Positions 48,776 to 60,816 of a stretch of DNA of 64,000 bases are shown one piece after another. The notes beneath the pieces are model-generated. The model worked only from the letters and a program-made list of their open reading frames with translations. It had not been told where the DNA came from and ran no database searches. The position numbers and the translations under genes were made by a program. This DNA is from Endomychus coccineus (taxonomy: Eukaryota; Arthropoda; Insecta; Coleoptera; Endomychidae). The stretch's first letter is position 1. Every line of letters starts with the position of its first letter. Where the stretch lies: NCBI GenBank assembly GCA_958510875.1, contig OY294068.1, forward strand, positions 20,254,297-20,318,296, written 5' to 3'.

Positions 48776-51700
48776 AGTATTTGTTATGGTAAATTAATTA
48801 TCCCTTCCAATGAAACAGGAATATACACTGTAAAGAAATTGATGCAGATATAGGAATTATTACAATTGTATAAGATCCACCTCATAAATAAATTCCAGAG
48901 TGTTTCGGGAACAAATAACAAAATGTCGTCGGTATAATAGGTGTTTTTAATTGTACGGACCGAAAATTTACAGGCTAAATGTTTCACTTTGAAAGTGAAG
49001 CGATCCGAACTTCAGATGTAAAGTACAGTATGAACTTCAATTAATGAAAAAAGAAATGGTGAAGAACTTGTTTGAAACGTAATTCTGTTTGTTGCGATTT
49101 CAATCAATGAACTTCTGATTTGTCGTCGTACTTCAGTTTGTAACAAGCAACTATAGAAAAGCAATTACAGTTTTAATCATATCGTCGCCTTGTATCGATA
49201 AAAATGTTGTATAGGGAAGGCATAAAGTTCGGACGATACTGTCGGGGGGAATGCCGTTAAAACATTAATTAATTCTAACGAGAATATGGATTGGTTTCAG
49301 AAAATCTGCGGAACCAATTCTCAGTATCACACTTTCCATATTGCAAATTATGATTCACGCAATTGGTATGTCTGTCGTTATGATGGAGGCAAATTTAAGC
49401 TTCGAATATGTTATCCAATTAAGAAATCAATATGCATGGCTTATTTCGAAATACTGGGTAGAACCAATTCGGTTTTCGAAGAGAAAATCAAAAGCGGCCG
49501 AGTGATGCATCTTATTGAATTGTTAAAACTGTTTCTACGAATTCACCATTTGTTTCTCGAATGATGTATGATCTTTTACCAGCCTCAAAGGTAATTCGTG
49601 ATACAATAACGATATTCTCTTGCCCCTCCCCACCCTTCACCGCCGAAACGTCAAAATTGGTCCATTTCTATCCCTCCAATATTAGACGTTGTATGATTTA
49701 TTCAAAAAATTGATATGAAGCTCCGAAAATGATATCCAGCAGGTTTTTCCCGATGTCGATTACGCGGATAATTCATCCGGAGACAAAAGTTGAAAAACGT
49801 ATAATGTTTGGAAAAATAACTGTAAAATAGCTGAATTTTTTTGATTTTCTAGAACTATAAGTTTGTTTTTGATGTTACTGATGAATCAAGACTAGAGATA
49901 CCTTATCAACAAGCCGCCATTTGGCGAACGATCTTTGAATGCACTGTGAAATTCTACGCTCTTCAACTCATTGACAGACCGAATTATTTTCAGTTAGAAG
50001 GTGTTCAATAGCACATCACGTTCCTGAGGTGAAGCCTACATCGGTGAAACAGATCGAACAATAGCTACGCATGTGAAAATGTCCTGTATTCGTTTTGATT
50101 GAATAACAATCCAGGAAATGCTAGTTTTGTGTGGCTCCATACTATTTGTCTTGTTCAATTTGCCTGGGTTGTTCAATCATAACATTCAAGAGAATTATGA
50201 AAATTACTAGTTATTGACAATTATATTAAACAAGAATTTCACTGTAGGTATTTCAGTCCCACTTGACACGAACAGAAATATAAATCTAGTATTCGACTGT
50301 ATAGAGAATAGATGATATTCTCATATACTTATTCCTGATGCAGCTTTATGATAAAATAAATTTTCCCGCAACGGATGAACTCTTCGAAGTTCATTGCATT
50401 TCATTGACTACAGCGAATACATAACTGGCATTCCTTTGTATACCTATTGCTCAATAAATTTAAACAAGAGCTCTAGTATCTCAAGATAAAGCCAATTACA
50501 ATCACACCAAGTTCGTTGTTTATTATCAATTGCCTCGCGTTTGAAGTTTCAATCTCAACAGTGCGGATATTGAAAAATATGTATGCAGGTAGTTGTATTT
50601 ATCCTACTTTGAACCGGGAGTGTAAGTGGATAGAAGGCAGTGCATTTTGATGAAGTATATACAGTTATATCCGGACTGTTTCCTGTCGAGCATTGTATAT
50701 CAGAACCAAGTAAACGTAAGAGCTTCAAGGAGAAGCTGAAAAGAATCTGTTATTCCATCATGCCACGTTAGCAATAATTCTGGAAAGTTGAATCGACATG
50801 ACACTGCGCTTTTATGTGTACGCTATCTTCTACAATCCAACACCTCGCCACCATAATTCATCACGACTTATTCTTCCTTCTGGAGATGTCAGCCAAGAGG
50901 TAGATCTATGTGAATAACAATGCGAGATATTAAAACTAACACATTCTAGAATAACGCTTGATTTTAAAAATACGCCCACCCAAAGTTAACTGCTGATAGG
51001 GACAAAGCTTCCGTTAACATTGATTAAGTATAGAATATATTGAGAAAGTTTGATGTAAATATTTGGACAGAATAATAAATTAAAAATTATTTCGGCTAAT
51101 AAACAACATTCATCGACGGATAATGTTTATTTGAATAGAACACGCTTACAAGAGTGACGTTTGTTGAATTTATCAAGATCAAGGTTGAAAACGATCCATG
51201 TTTTGAGAGTTCGGAAGCTCTTATTCGTAATCATATCCTAAATATTTTTATAACTGATTCGCATTCGCAAGATTATTGATTGAAGCTCTGGCCTAGTTCA
51301 TGTTTACTCTCAGTAATTGAAAGAATTTGTTGTGTTGTTTATATTCAATTTTCAATTCAAAACAACCAGGAGGCTTCCGAGTTAAAACCCAGGTCCAGTG
51401 AAATAGCCCATTAGAGGAGCTTCTTCCGAGAGTTGGATTATTACGAAAGTATTAATTTTATAACGGTGGAAAATTGTTGTTCATTTTATCAACATGCAAA
51501 AATTATATCTCGGATTATTGAACTACTTTGAGTCACAGTGAGAAGAGGTTCCTCAAAACGATATCAAATGTCATGATCGGTTTTGTAATTGAATATTGGC
51601 TATTCTGTGTAATGGAATGAACCTTGGTTGTGGATCTAGGAAGATTCACCGCATAGGATTTCACCGATTACCGGTTCACCGAATTCGCAACTCAATAAAT

Positions 51701-51989
51701 TTGTAATTCTTGATTTTCCCTCAGCTAACATGTCGATAGATAATATCAACGGGACTGCTAACTTTGCCAGAGGCTACCGAAAAGTGAATAAGCAATATTT
51801 GAATAGAATCAGCCATTACGTGATGAAAATCCATTATCAACTAAACAACTATTAAAAGTTCGATTTTCACAAGTTCATTTAGAATGTGACTGTAGTTTGG
51901 CCACTCAGACGGAATCGCTTCCGAAGTTTGAGAGCCACAAGCGCTAAAAGTCGTCGAGCGAGAATGTGCATTGAACAAAAATGAAAAAT
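48776..51989. other. Long stretch with no supported gene
   Basis: A 92-codon plus frame at 49286-49564 (MDWFQKICGTNSQYHTFHIA) has no resemblance. 51800-51900 is a copy of the dispersed repeat at 2805-2895. Otherwise AT-rich single-copy-looking DNA. Confidence 0.4.
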
Positions 51990-52082
51990 TATTCGAACAG
52001 TTTATGTAAATATTGATATTTCGCAACATATACACTTGGATTTCGACATATACAAAAAAAAACAATCAAACAAATAGATATA

Positions 52083-53308
52083 TAGTCCAGGCTGTGAGCC
52101 GGGATTTTAGCTATAATAAAAAAAAAACATGTCAGTTCGAATCAGAAATTTTCTTTTGCATCAGCTTCAGGAGGTTCTCAGGATCATTCATACACTTAAA
52201 ACCTCTTGAGAACCATAACCTCACCCATCGGGGGCGAAAATGGCCCGAAATCTCCAAGTCTTGGATTGTATTTTCTACAAAAAAAAGGTATTTTGGCATT
52301 TCGAGTTCATCTAGGAGGTTTTTTGGGTCATTGAACACGAATCCGTAGCCAGATTTACTTGCAATTCATCGTAGGAGTGGTCAAATCGACAAAATTCGCC
52401 AATTTCGCACCCTAATATGTTATTTTGCAATTTACGTGTTTTAGGCATTTCGAATGCACCAAGTGGGTTTTTTGGGTATCTGATCACGAATCCGTAGCCA
52501 GATTTACTTGTAATCAATCGTAGGAGTGATCAAATCGACAAAGTTGGCCCATTTCGCACCCCTATATGTTATTTTGCAATTTACGTGTTTTTGGCTTTTC
52601 GAATGCACTAAGGAGGTTTTTTGGGTCGCTGATCACGAATCCGTAGCCACATTCACTTGCAATCCATCGTAGAGGTGATAAAATCGACTGAATTGGCCAT
52701 TTTGCACCCCTATATGTTATTTTGCAATTAACGTGTTTTTGGCATTTCGAATGCACCAATGAGGTTCTTTGGGTCGCTGAATACGATTCCGAAGCCAGAT
52801 TTACTCCGGAGTTATTTTAAAATGCAAAAATTATAAAAATTTAGAAGCGTGTCAAATTAGTCATTTTTGTGAATTTCTCATCCCTACGATGATATTTGAG
52901 TAAATCTGGGTTCGGAATCGTATTCAGCGACCCAATAAACCTCCTTGGTGCATTCGAGATGTCTAAAACGCGTAAATTGCAAAATAACATATAGGGGTGC
53001 AGAATTGGCCAATTTTGTCAAGTTTACCACCCCTACTATGAGTTGCAAGTAAATCTGGCTACGGATTCGTGTTCAGCGACTCAAAAAACCACCTAGATGC
53101 ACTCGAAATGCCAAAATACCTTTTTTTGTAGAAAATACAATTCAAGACTTGGAGATTTCGGGCCATTTTCGCCCCCAATGGATGAGGTTGAGGTTTTCAA
53201 GAGGTTTCAAGGTGTATGAATGATCCTGAGAACCTCTTGAAGCTAAAGCAAAAAAACAATTTTTATTCTAACTTACATGTTTTTTTTTCCGGTTCATAGC
53301 CTGGACTA
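52083..53308. mobile_element. Foldback element with internal 149-bp repeats, terminus TAGTCCAG
   Basis: Ends TAGTCCAGGCTGTGAGCC and GGTTCATAGCCTGGACTA form long imperfect arms meeting near 52850. The flanks ATA (52080-52082 and 53309-53311) are a probable 3-bp duplication. The left arm is lengthened by tandem repeats (separate entry); the right arm has about one unit. No coding capacity. Shares the 8-bp terminus and the gggtcgctgatcacgaat phrase with the element at 30034-33411, so likely a non-autonomous relative. Confidence 0.8.
52319..52765. repeat. 149-bp tandem repeats in a foldback arm
   Basis: The block ttttttgggt..ctga.cacgaatccgtagccag starts at 52319, 52468 and 52617, with a fourth partial start at 52765: steps of 149, 149 and 148 bp. 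Each unit also contains atatgttattttgcaattacgtgtttt and ggcatttcgaatgcacca. Units are ~90% alike by eye. Confidence 0.88.
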
Positions 53309-53582
53309 ATACCCTGGCGGAGCTGAGGGTAACCCATTGTCTACCATATTATCCCCAAATAAAATCACAGTAATTGGTAAAAAATTCAATGAATCAGACA
53401 ATTTTAATGAAAAAATTAAAGGCACATTTCGGTTCATAATTTAGTTTACTCTGATGATGGCTACTTGGTAGCCGAAAGGTCCTTGGTACTCTAATAGTAT
53501 TTTTAGTGGAGAAGGGTGATTATTTCTCATCAATAGTGTTATGATATATCCACAGTGTGAACTCTTCAATAATATATTTATA

Positions 53583-55767
53583 CAGGATGTTCCATCTCAG
53601 ACGAGCCATCCCGTATATTTCTTATCCTATAGTGAGTGGAAAAATCTCCCGAAACACGTCGAATGATTTTGTTTGGGGGACATCTTTTGACGTATATTTG
53701 AGGCTTGAACGAGCAACCCCCTAATAGGGGGTGCTTCAACCCCACAAAATTGAATAGGGGAGAGGGGTTGAGTGATAAGTCATTTGAAAGGTCTTGGAAG
53801 CTTCTTTACAACGGTTCATGAAAAACGTAAATTTGATGAACCGTTTTCGCCAAAAATTAAGTTTGTTGACGAATGCGCCACCTTGAATATTTTGGTTATT
53901 TGTACAATGTACAAGCTCATTTTTATTGAGCCTTTTTTACAAACTTAAACAATCTTCAAAAAATCACATTCGCAAAAAAATTGAATTGTGTTGTCATGCT
54001 TACAATGAAAAAAATTAAATCTACGTGTTTAAATCAAATGTTCAAATTGTCCTCAATTGACTTCCATACAATAATACATTCTCTCAAACTTATAAATGAA
54101 AAAACAGCAAAACATTTCCTTATGTTGCCTTCATTTTTTGTTCTTAGAAGGTGTTTATCTGGTTTTAACGTTTTTTCGATCATTTCATGATTTTAATCAA
54201 TCTGTTGAGTTACTACTTTGATGATTTGTTTGAAATTTCAAAAAATATGGTGTACACATTGCAAGAACGTGTTGAGCTGGTTAGCCTTTATTACCAAAAT
54301 CAAAATTATGCCCGAGCGGCTGCAAGTCTATTTAACGAAAACCATCCTGAACGTAGCGTTCGCCTTAAGTACGTAATGGAATTGATTTCAAAATTTGTGA
54401 AGACGGGTTCAGTAATAGATAAAAAAAAGGGCACCCATTGGAATTGTTAATGATGAAGGAGCAGCTGAGGCCATATTGGGACATGTCCAACCTATGCCAA
54501 ACACGCAATCTGTACGACTACTTCCTGCAGCTTCCGGTATTAGCCAATCTAACGTTTTCAGAATTTTACATAAACACAAGTTTCATCCGTACAAAATTGA
54601 ATTAATTCAGGAATTAAATGATGATGATTGGGATCGAAGGCAAGAGTTTCGCGAAATTATGGTCGAGCATATCAACAATAACCCACATTTCTTGTACAAC
54701 GTTTGCTTTTCTGACGAATGCACTTTTTTACTTGATGGATAGGTTAACCGGCATAACTGTAGAGTTTGGAGCGATGCAAACCCTCATGTATTTCGAGAAG
54801 CTCACACTCAACATCGGGAAAAGCTGAACGTTCGGGTAGGAATTTTGGGAGACCACCTAATTGGACCTATGTTTATTCCTGGTAATTTAAATGGCGAAAT
54901 TTATCTTGAAATGTTGAAAAATGCGATTGATCCGTTAATAACTGAACAATTAGAAAACGATCCTATACTAATTGAACAACAATTGCATTTCCAACAAGAC
55001 GGAGCTCCTCCTCATTACGCCGCACCAGTTCGCCAATACCTCAATTTGCAATACCCCGGTCGTTGGATTGGAAGAAGAGGTCCTATAGAGTGGCCTGCCC
55101 GATCTTCTGACCTGAACCCTCTGGACTTCTTCTTGTGGGGACATCTTAAGTCCAAGATTTTTGTGACTCAGCCTGAAAATTTGGACGAACTACGCCAACG
55201 AATCGTAAATGAGTGTCGTCAAATAACTCCAATTATGCTGAACCATCTTAGAGACGGTTTCCAGTCAAGATTGTATTACTGTATGGAAGTCAATGGAGGA
55301 CAATTTGAACATTTGATTTGAACAAGCAGATTTAATTTTTTTCATTGTAAGCATGACAACACAATTCAATTTTTTTACGAATGTGATTTTTTGAAGAATG
55401 TTCAAGTTTGTAAGAAAGGCTTAATAGAAATGAGCTCATACATTGTACAAATAACCAAAATATTCAAGGTGGCGCATTCGAGCAACAAATTTGATTTTTG
55501 GCAAAAACGGTTCATCAAATTTACGTTTTTCATACACCGTTGTAAAGAGGCTTCCAAGACCTTTCAAATGACGTATCACTCAACCCCTCTCCCCTATTCA
55601 ATTTTGAGGGGTTGAAGCGCCCCCTATTAGGGGGTTGCTCGTTCAAGCCTCAAATATAAGTCAAAAGATGTCCCCAAACATAATCATTCGACGTGTTTCG
55701 GTAGATTTTTCCACTCACTATGGGATAAGAAATATACGGGATGGCTCGTCTGAGATGGAACAACCTG
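53583..55767 (+). mobile_element. Mariner-superfamily transposon (rosa/DD41D type) with ~500-bp TIRs
   Basis: Ends CAGGATGTTCCATCTCAG and CTGAGATGGAACAACCTG are flanked by TA (53581-53582, 55768-55769). The inverted repeats are unusually long: 53583 to about 54080 on the left pairs with about 55270 to 55767 on the right, with ~90% identity by eye. The right arm includes the last ~50 bp of transposase coding sequence, so the left arm has an antisense copy of that tail. Total 2185 bp. It lies directly after the PLE remnant ending at 53575. Confidence 0.88.
54247..55321 (+). pseudogene. DD41D mariner transposase, inactivated
   Basis: Starts MVYTLQERVELVSLYYQNQN (ATG at 54247), a helix-turn-helix start. 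A one-base frame change at about 54433 moves to the frame containing ASGISQSNVFRILHKHKFHP. The first catalytic Asp is in VCFSDECTFLLDG, followed by an in-frame TAG at 54740-54742. The frame continues through the ILGDHLIGPMF region. The second Asp is in FQQDGAPPHY and the third in SSDLNPLDFFLWG; 41 residues separate the second Asp from the Asp of LNPLD, the spacing of rosa-like mariners. The C-terminus ends GGQFEHLI. Two lesions only, so a fairly young copy. Confidence 0.85.
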
Positions 55768-56430
55768 TATATGTTTTCACTTTTTATGATATACTATTTG
55801 ATAATATGTTTGTGATATAAAATTTAAACATATGATTCAATTTATTCTAAACAATATTTACAATAATTATCAGATGATTTGCATCGAAAATTAAATATTA
55901 CTATTTTCTTCTTTGCTAGATTGCAAATGCAACGAATTGCGAATGCGGTAGACTGCTAATCGGTGAAATACAATCGATGAAATGCTATGCGATGAATCTA
56001 CCGGATAAGCTTGGTTGCTGTTCCAAATCAGTGGAGATTTCAGAACAGGTCACTTCGTTTGCATTAACTGAGTGTAAGCAAATCCTGTTGAATAAATACT
56101 TATCAATTATTAATGTTCAAGATCGATAGAACTTCTGGGGGTTAACTTAGTTTGGCAAATCCTCTACGCCGTGAAAGCAACGTAACTTCACCATTATCAC
56201 TTTATAACAAAATTATAACGTTGCTGAACAGCCTACTACAGTATTAAGCTTGAACTATCGCCACGCCAGTGATTTTGTTACCGGTCCTGTCAAATGGCCT
56301 AAGGACTTAATTCATCATCCGATCTTAATATGTGGTTCCGTTCGTAATTTGCGATAGCTTCTCATGACTTATTGATTGGTCGAGGAAAATTAATACAAAG
56401 ATATGACAAAGGTCCGAAAATCTGTGTAGT
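55768..56430. other. Stretch with nothing recognised
   Basis: No gene or repeat seen. Confidence 0.4.
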
Positions 56431-56439
56431 AGTAAGATG

Positions 56440-56590
56440 GATCAAGATGTGATATACTTTACATATACCGCTTTTCCATCTAGAGTTCCAATACCATCAA
56501 ATGAAGCCAGACAAGCGAGACGGAGACAGCTTGACGAGATTAATGGCGATCGGCCAAAGATTTTGAGATAAGATAAAGCATAAAGGCTGG
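56440..56590 (+). mobile_element. Jockey-like fragment
   Basis: catataccgctttt.catctagagttc..taccatcaaatgaagccagac and gagacggagacagcttgacg closely match 46075-46190 in the jockey-like fragment there. Only ~150 bp remain. Confidence 0.65.
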
Positions 56591-56767
56591 CTTTTTCTTG
56601 TGGTGTAGTAGTCAGTGTGCCATCATCTTGGTTATGAGAGGAAATGAAGTGGAAGTGAAATTTCTAACAATTGCTTTGGCGAAAGTATGAAACGAATGGT
56701 ATTCATTCGGGCGTAAACTTAAAAATTGCTTTAAGCTTCCAACAACAGGTTTCACTTCTCCATATAA

Positions 56768-59700
56768 TTTATTTATTTTTTATTTTTTTATTTATTTATT
56801 TAATATCCCTACAGTTCTTAGGAAAAAAAAACAATTACAGAGAATTTACTAAACCTAACATATATATAAATATGTATAGAAATAAAGAAGTGTACAATAT
56901 GCAAATTGTGATAAATAAAATATAACGTTTCTTAATCACCCAATTTTAGTCTAAATACAGTAACAGTATCAGCAAAAAAGTCAAAATTTATGCAACGATT
57001 GTTGCATGAAATGAACATTTTTATTAATGGCGAGTTACTGTGTCTGTTCGTCCTACTAGCTGGAATATGAAATAAAGAAACACTGGAATGTCTTGTACGT
57101 ATATCAGGTATTCTTAATTTAATTTGGGCTAGTAATCCCATATCATCAATTTTATCATTTAACAATTTATAAATAAACATTATTTGAGAATTATTCCGAC
57201 GCTTTTCTAAACTAGTATAGTCGAATTTTTGTCTTAACTCATTACTTGATTTTAGAAATGGATAGGTTGGATAAAACCCATCCTGTTTATAGTGTAGGTA
57301 TCGTAAAAATCTATTTTGACATTTTTCTAATAATTGAATATATTTATCATATTGACGAATCCAAATTATTGAACAGTATTCTAATTTGCTCTTTGGCAGA
57401 GAGTTATAGAGCATTTTAATAGCGTTGATATTGGTAAATGGTTTACTGCAACGTATTATAAATCCCAATAGGCTAAGGGCTTCTTTAAGAATTTTATTTA
57501 TATGAAGATCAAAATTAAGTTTTTTGTCAAATAGCACACCCAAATCTCTTATATTATCCACCTCTTTTAAATTGATGTTCCCAATTTGGTAAGTAAAAGT
57601 CACTTTATTTGAACTAGCTGAGTAGATCATAAACTGACAGTTTTCAATGTTGAGATGTAAACAGTTCGTTTCCGACCATTCAAATATTTTGTTGACATCT
57701 GATTGAAGTTTTAAGCAGTCATTTACATCAATAATACTCCTGAAAATTTTAATATCATCAGCAAATATCAATATTTTGGAATATTCAACAATATCTACGA
57801 TATCATTAATGAATATCAAAAATAAGATGGGACCTAAGTTAGAACCCTGAGGAACACCAGATGGCGCGTCATAGCACTCAGACTTGAAGTTATTATGCAC
57901 AACAAATTGTTGCCTGTTGAATAGATAAGAACTCATTAAAGCTATGATATCACTAGAAACATCAAAATGCAAGAGTTTATATAATATCAGTTTATGATCC
58001 ACTCTATCGAACGCTTTAGAAAAGTCAGTATAGACTACATGAACGTCAAGAAACTGCTCCAATGATTCAGACACGTACTGAGTAAAATGTATTAGGTTGC
58101 TTGTAGTGGACCTCCCGCTCATAAATCCATGTTGAAATGGTGTAATTTTTTGTTGCACACAGTGGTAAATTTCATTATAAAGTATAGTTTCAAAAACCTT
58201 AGATATATTGGATAATATACTTATAGGTCTATAGTTGCTGACATCTGACCGATCACCCTTTTTGTGTACAGGACAAATTTTACACCCTTTCCAAACATCA
58301 GGAAATGAGCTCGTTTGCATACAAAGATTGAATAATTCAACTAAAGGTTTAATTAATAATTGTTTACAATCTTTAATAAAAAACACGGGTATTTTATCAA
58401 AACCAACCGAACTTGAATTTTTCATTCTATTTATTGACATAATAATATCATTTTCCGTGATAATAGTACAGGGATTAGTGTAAAAATTTTCATAATTATT
58501 TTTAGAGTCTTTAGAGTTTCTGACATTCTCAAACGAATTAGCAAAATGATCAGCAAATGCTGCGACTATGGACTCACTATCCGATAGATCCCTATTATTA
58601 TATTTCATCTGAGAGGGTATACGTGAGTAACCTTTTTGTGTAGAAACATAAGACCAAAATTTAGTAGGATTTTGAATTAAATCATGTTCTACTTTTCTTA
58701 TATATTTCCTGTGACTTTCCCTTATATCTTTCTTGAGTTTGTATCTAAGATTCATATAGTCTACACGACATTGATTAATACCGGACTTTCGATATATTCT
58801 TCTATTACGCTCTTTTGCTTTCAAATCAGAAATTATTTCAAGAGTAAACCATGGAGGATACTTCCTCTTTTTGACTTTAGTTTTTGGAATGCATTTATCG
58901 AATAATGAATATATTATCTTATAAAACCTATCCACATATTCATTGACATCATTATAAGTAGACAACACATTCCAGTCCGTGTCACACATAAATTCATATA
59001 ATTTATTATAGTTTCCAAGCCTAAAATTGTATTCATAAGAAGTATTTTTATTGCCTTCAAATTGATAAGTATTCAAATCACACTCAATACACAAAGGCGG
59101 ATGATTAGTATCTATTTTGGCCAAAACATCAACCGCAGTAATAACCTTACACTTAATATTCGAAAAGACAACATCAAGCAAATTACCAAATACATTTTTA
59201 ACAGTATTCAATTGCTTTAATCCCGAAAATGCTATAAAGTTGTGATATAATTCACCAGTTGTATCTTGTGTTCGGTTCACTTGAGTTACTCTGGTTAAAT
59301 TTAAATTTAAGTCACCTATTATTATTGTATTCTCACCTAATGGTAAAATTCTTTGTTCTATCAAGTCAAAAAGCTTTTCGTACACAATAGAAGAAGCACT
59401 TGGAGTTATATAGAAGACACATATTGAAATTATTTTTCGAAGCAATTTTAATGTACAACATACAATTTCAACTTGAATTATATCATGTAAGATCTATATT
59501 TCACGGACATTCAAGTTTTCTTTAAATGCTAGAAGAACTCCACCTCCTCTCGTTTTACCAGTTGCTCCTTTATTGCGATCCATACGAAACACATTATGAG
59601 TGTTGTTAAATAGTTCACTTGAGGATATCGAGTCTGTTAGGTATGTTTCCGTCATAGCGATAATACTATAGTCACTGATCAGTACGTTGAGATTAACATC

Positions 59701-59810
59701 AAAGATTTCATTATTTAGGCTTCTAACATTCTGGTAGCATATGGAGATTTTTTGAGATCGAAAATTTACTTCCTCTAACTGGCTGTGGCTGAAGTCATTG
59801 CCCATACTGG
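56768..59810 (-). mobile_element. Near-complete non-LTR retrotransposon body
   Basis: Sense strand is minus. ORF2 (56932-59805) is followed by a ~160-bp 3' region and an A-rich tail of TAAA/AAATA units at about 56768-56810. No ORF1 is recognised upstream; the 5' end is not defined and may be truncated near 59810-59940. Target duplication not found. The family matches the truncated copy at 12331-13576, which has the same (AAAT)n tail type. Confidence 0.85.
56932..59805 (-). pseudogene. ORF2: AP endonuclease plus reverse transcriptase, one in-frame stop
   Basis: One frame of 958 codons runs from the ATG at 59805 to the stop at 56932, broken only by TAG at 59494-59496. Residues 1-103 begin the endonuclease (ISICYQNVRSLNNEIFDVN, AMTETYL). 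About residue 165 has IIIGDLNLNL. About residue 245 reads DTNHPPLCIE, where the usual catalytic S/T-D-H has Asn for Asp. RT blocks follow: ICPVHKKGDRSDVSNYRPIS, FQHGFMSGRSTTSNL, VVYTDFSKAFDRVDHKL, GVPQGSNLGPILFLIFINDI and the catalytic FADD at residues 680-683. No RNase H or zinc knuckle seen at the C-terminus. This resembles the jockey/CR1 group; finer placement needs a tree. Confidence 0.9.
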
Positions 59811-60228
59811 AAAAATTATGTCATTTCCTTGTCTTCTATAATAAACAGTCTGTCAAAAAATCGATAGTGGAAGCCGTTACTTTGTGGTAATTTATCATTT
59901 TGATTATATGAAAGAATAACTACTTTGTTTGTATACCACTTTTATTAATAATAACGTGAAAACGTAACTATAGTTTCAACATCGAAGTACCATTACCGAA
60001 CAATTAGAAAATTATGAAGAAATAAATGGAACAGTTCAAGTATAAATAGAGTAGAGTAAAGTAGGGTTGAGATTAAGGGATCAATGGTTTTTTGCATCCG
60101 ATTCCTTGATGCATTTACTCCGTTCGCCGAATTTTCGAATCCCATACAAATGAGAAACTGCATTTCTGCATAGAAAAATGTCATTTTCAAGTGCAATTTT
60201 CGAAGCAAATGAAAAAAATTCATTATCC
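59811..60228. other. Stretch upstream of the retrotransposon
   Basis: May include the 5' untranslated part of the element at 56768-59810. No gene recognised. Confidence 0.4.
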
Positions 60229-60510
60229 GGTAATACATTGTGGAAATCGACCCAAATTTGTTACTCGGGGGTTTTTCGGGCCGCTGAACATGAATATGAT
60301 GTCAGAAAAACCATATAATAGCCTGGTGACCAGGAATTCCTGGTTGTGAGGGTCTCCCCGAGGTTTTCTCGAAATTTCCTTGGAAATTGAACCAAAATGT
60401 TTACTAGGGGGTTTGCCAGGTCGGTGAACACGATTCTGATATTGAACCAAATTCCACAATATACCTGGATGCCATGATGTCGTGGTTGTCTAGGTAATTT
60501 CTGGGACAGG
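60229..60510. repeat. Two degenerate ~155-bp tandem units
   Basis: Each unit has ttgtggaaat(c/t)gacccaaa- or aaattgaaccaaaatg-like sequence, then ttact(c/a)gggggttt..c.ggtc(g)g.tgaacatga, then cctgg(t/a).ac..gatgtc.tggttgt. The gggttt..gggccgctgaacatgaat phrase is close to the 149-bp units at 52319, implying a shared foldback family. Confidence 0.6.
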
Positions 60511-60735
60511 TTAATAAGTTTCCATAAATAAAATTGGTTGTACGATGAAGTTGATGAATTTATATATACGCGATATAATGAAATATGATAAGAATCAATT
60601 AGTACAGTCATTTTATGGATTGGTCGTACTTTTTTTCCGACTTAAGGTTTGAAAATACAGAAAGTCAGGAAATTTTCCGTAGATTGCGAAAAAAATAGTG
60701 GCTGAAAACCTCCAATGAAGGAAAATGTCTTAATT

Positions 60736-60738
<3 letters not shown>

Positions 60739-60812
<74 letters not shown>
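60739..60812. repeat. (TA)n microsatellite
   Basis: About 74 bp of TA repeats with one interruption, at the left junction of the PLE insertion. A matching run lies at 62132-62171 on the right junction, and a short tatatata tract is present at the equivalent place in the opposite foldback arm. Confidence 0.9.

Positions 60813-60816
<4 letters not shown>

Larger units (their letters stand above)
51990..53575 (+). mobile_element. Penelope-like element remnant split by a foldback insertion
   Basis: The left piece (51990-52082) reads acttggatttcgacatatac, as in the RT-thumb region at 6585 of the first copy. After the foldback at 52083-53308 the right piece carries gagctgagggtaaccc and atccccaaat, then the terminal block with a hammerhead-like motif at 53441-53490: CTGATGA, GGCTAC-ttg-GTAGCC stem II and GAAA. 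No good stem I could be drawn. The end is agtgtgaactcttcaa at 53575. The GIY-YIG section is deleted. Confidence 0.7.

Noticed and set aside
49286..49564. 92-codon plus-strand frame
   Set aside because: Looks moderately protein-like but I recognise nothing and see no partner exon.
53441..53490. Fully functional hammerhead in the second PLE family
   Set aside because: Core strands and stem II are present but I could not draw a matching stem I with a UH cleavage site, so it is described only as hammerhead-like.
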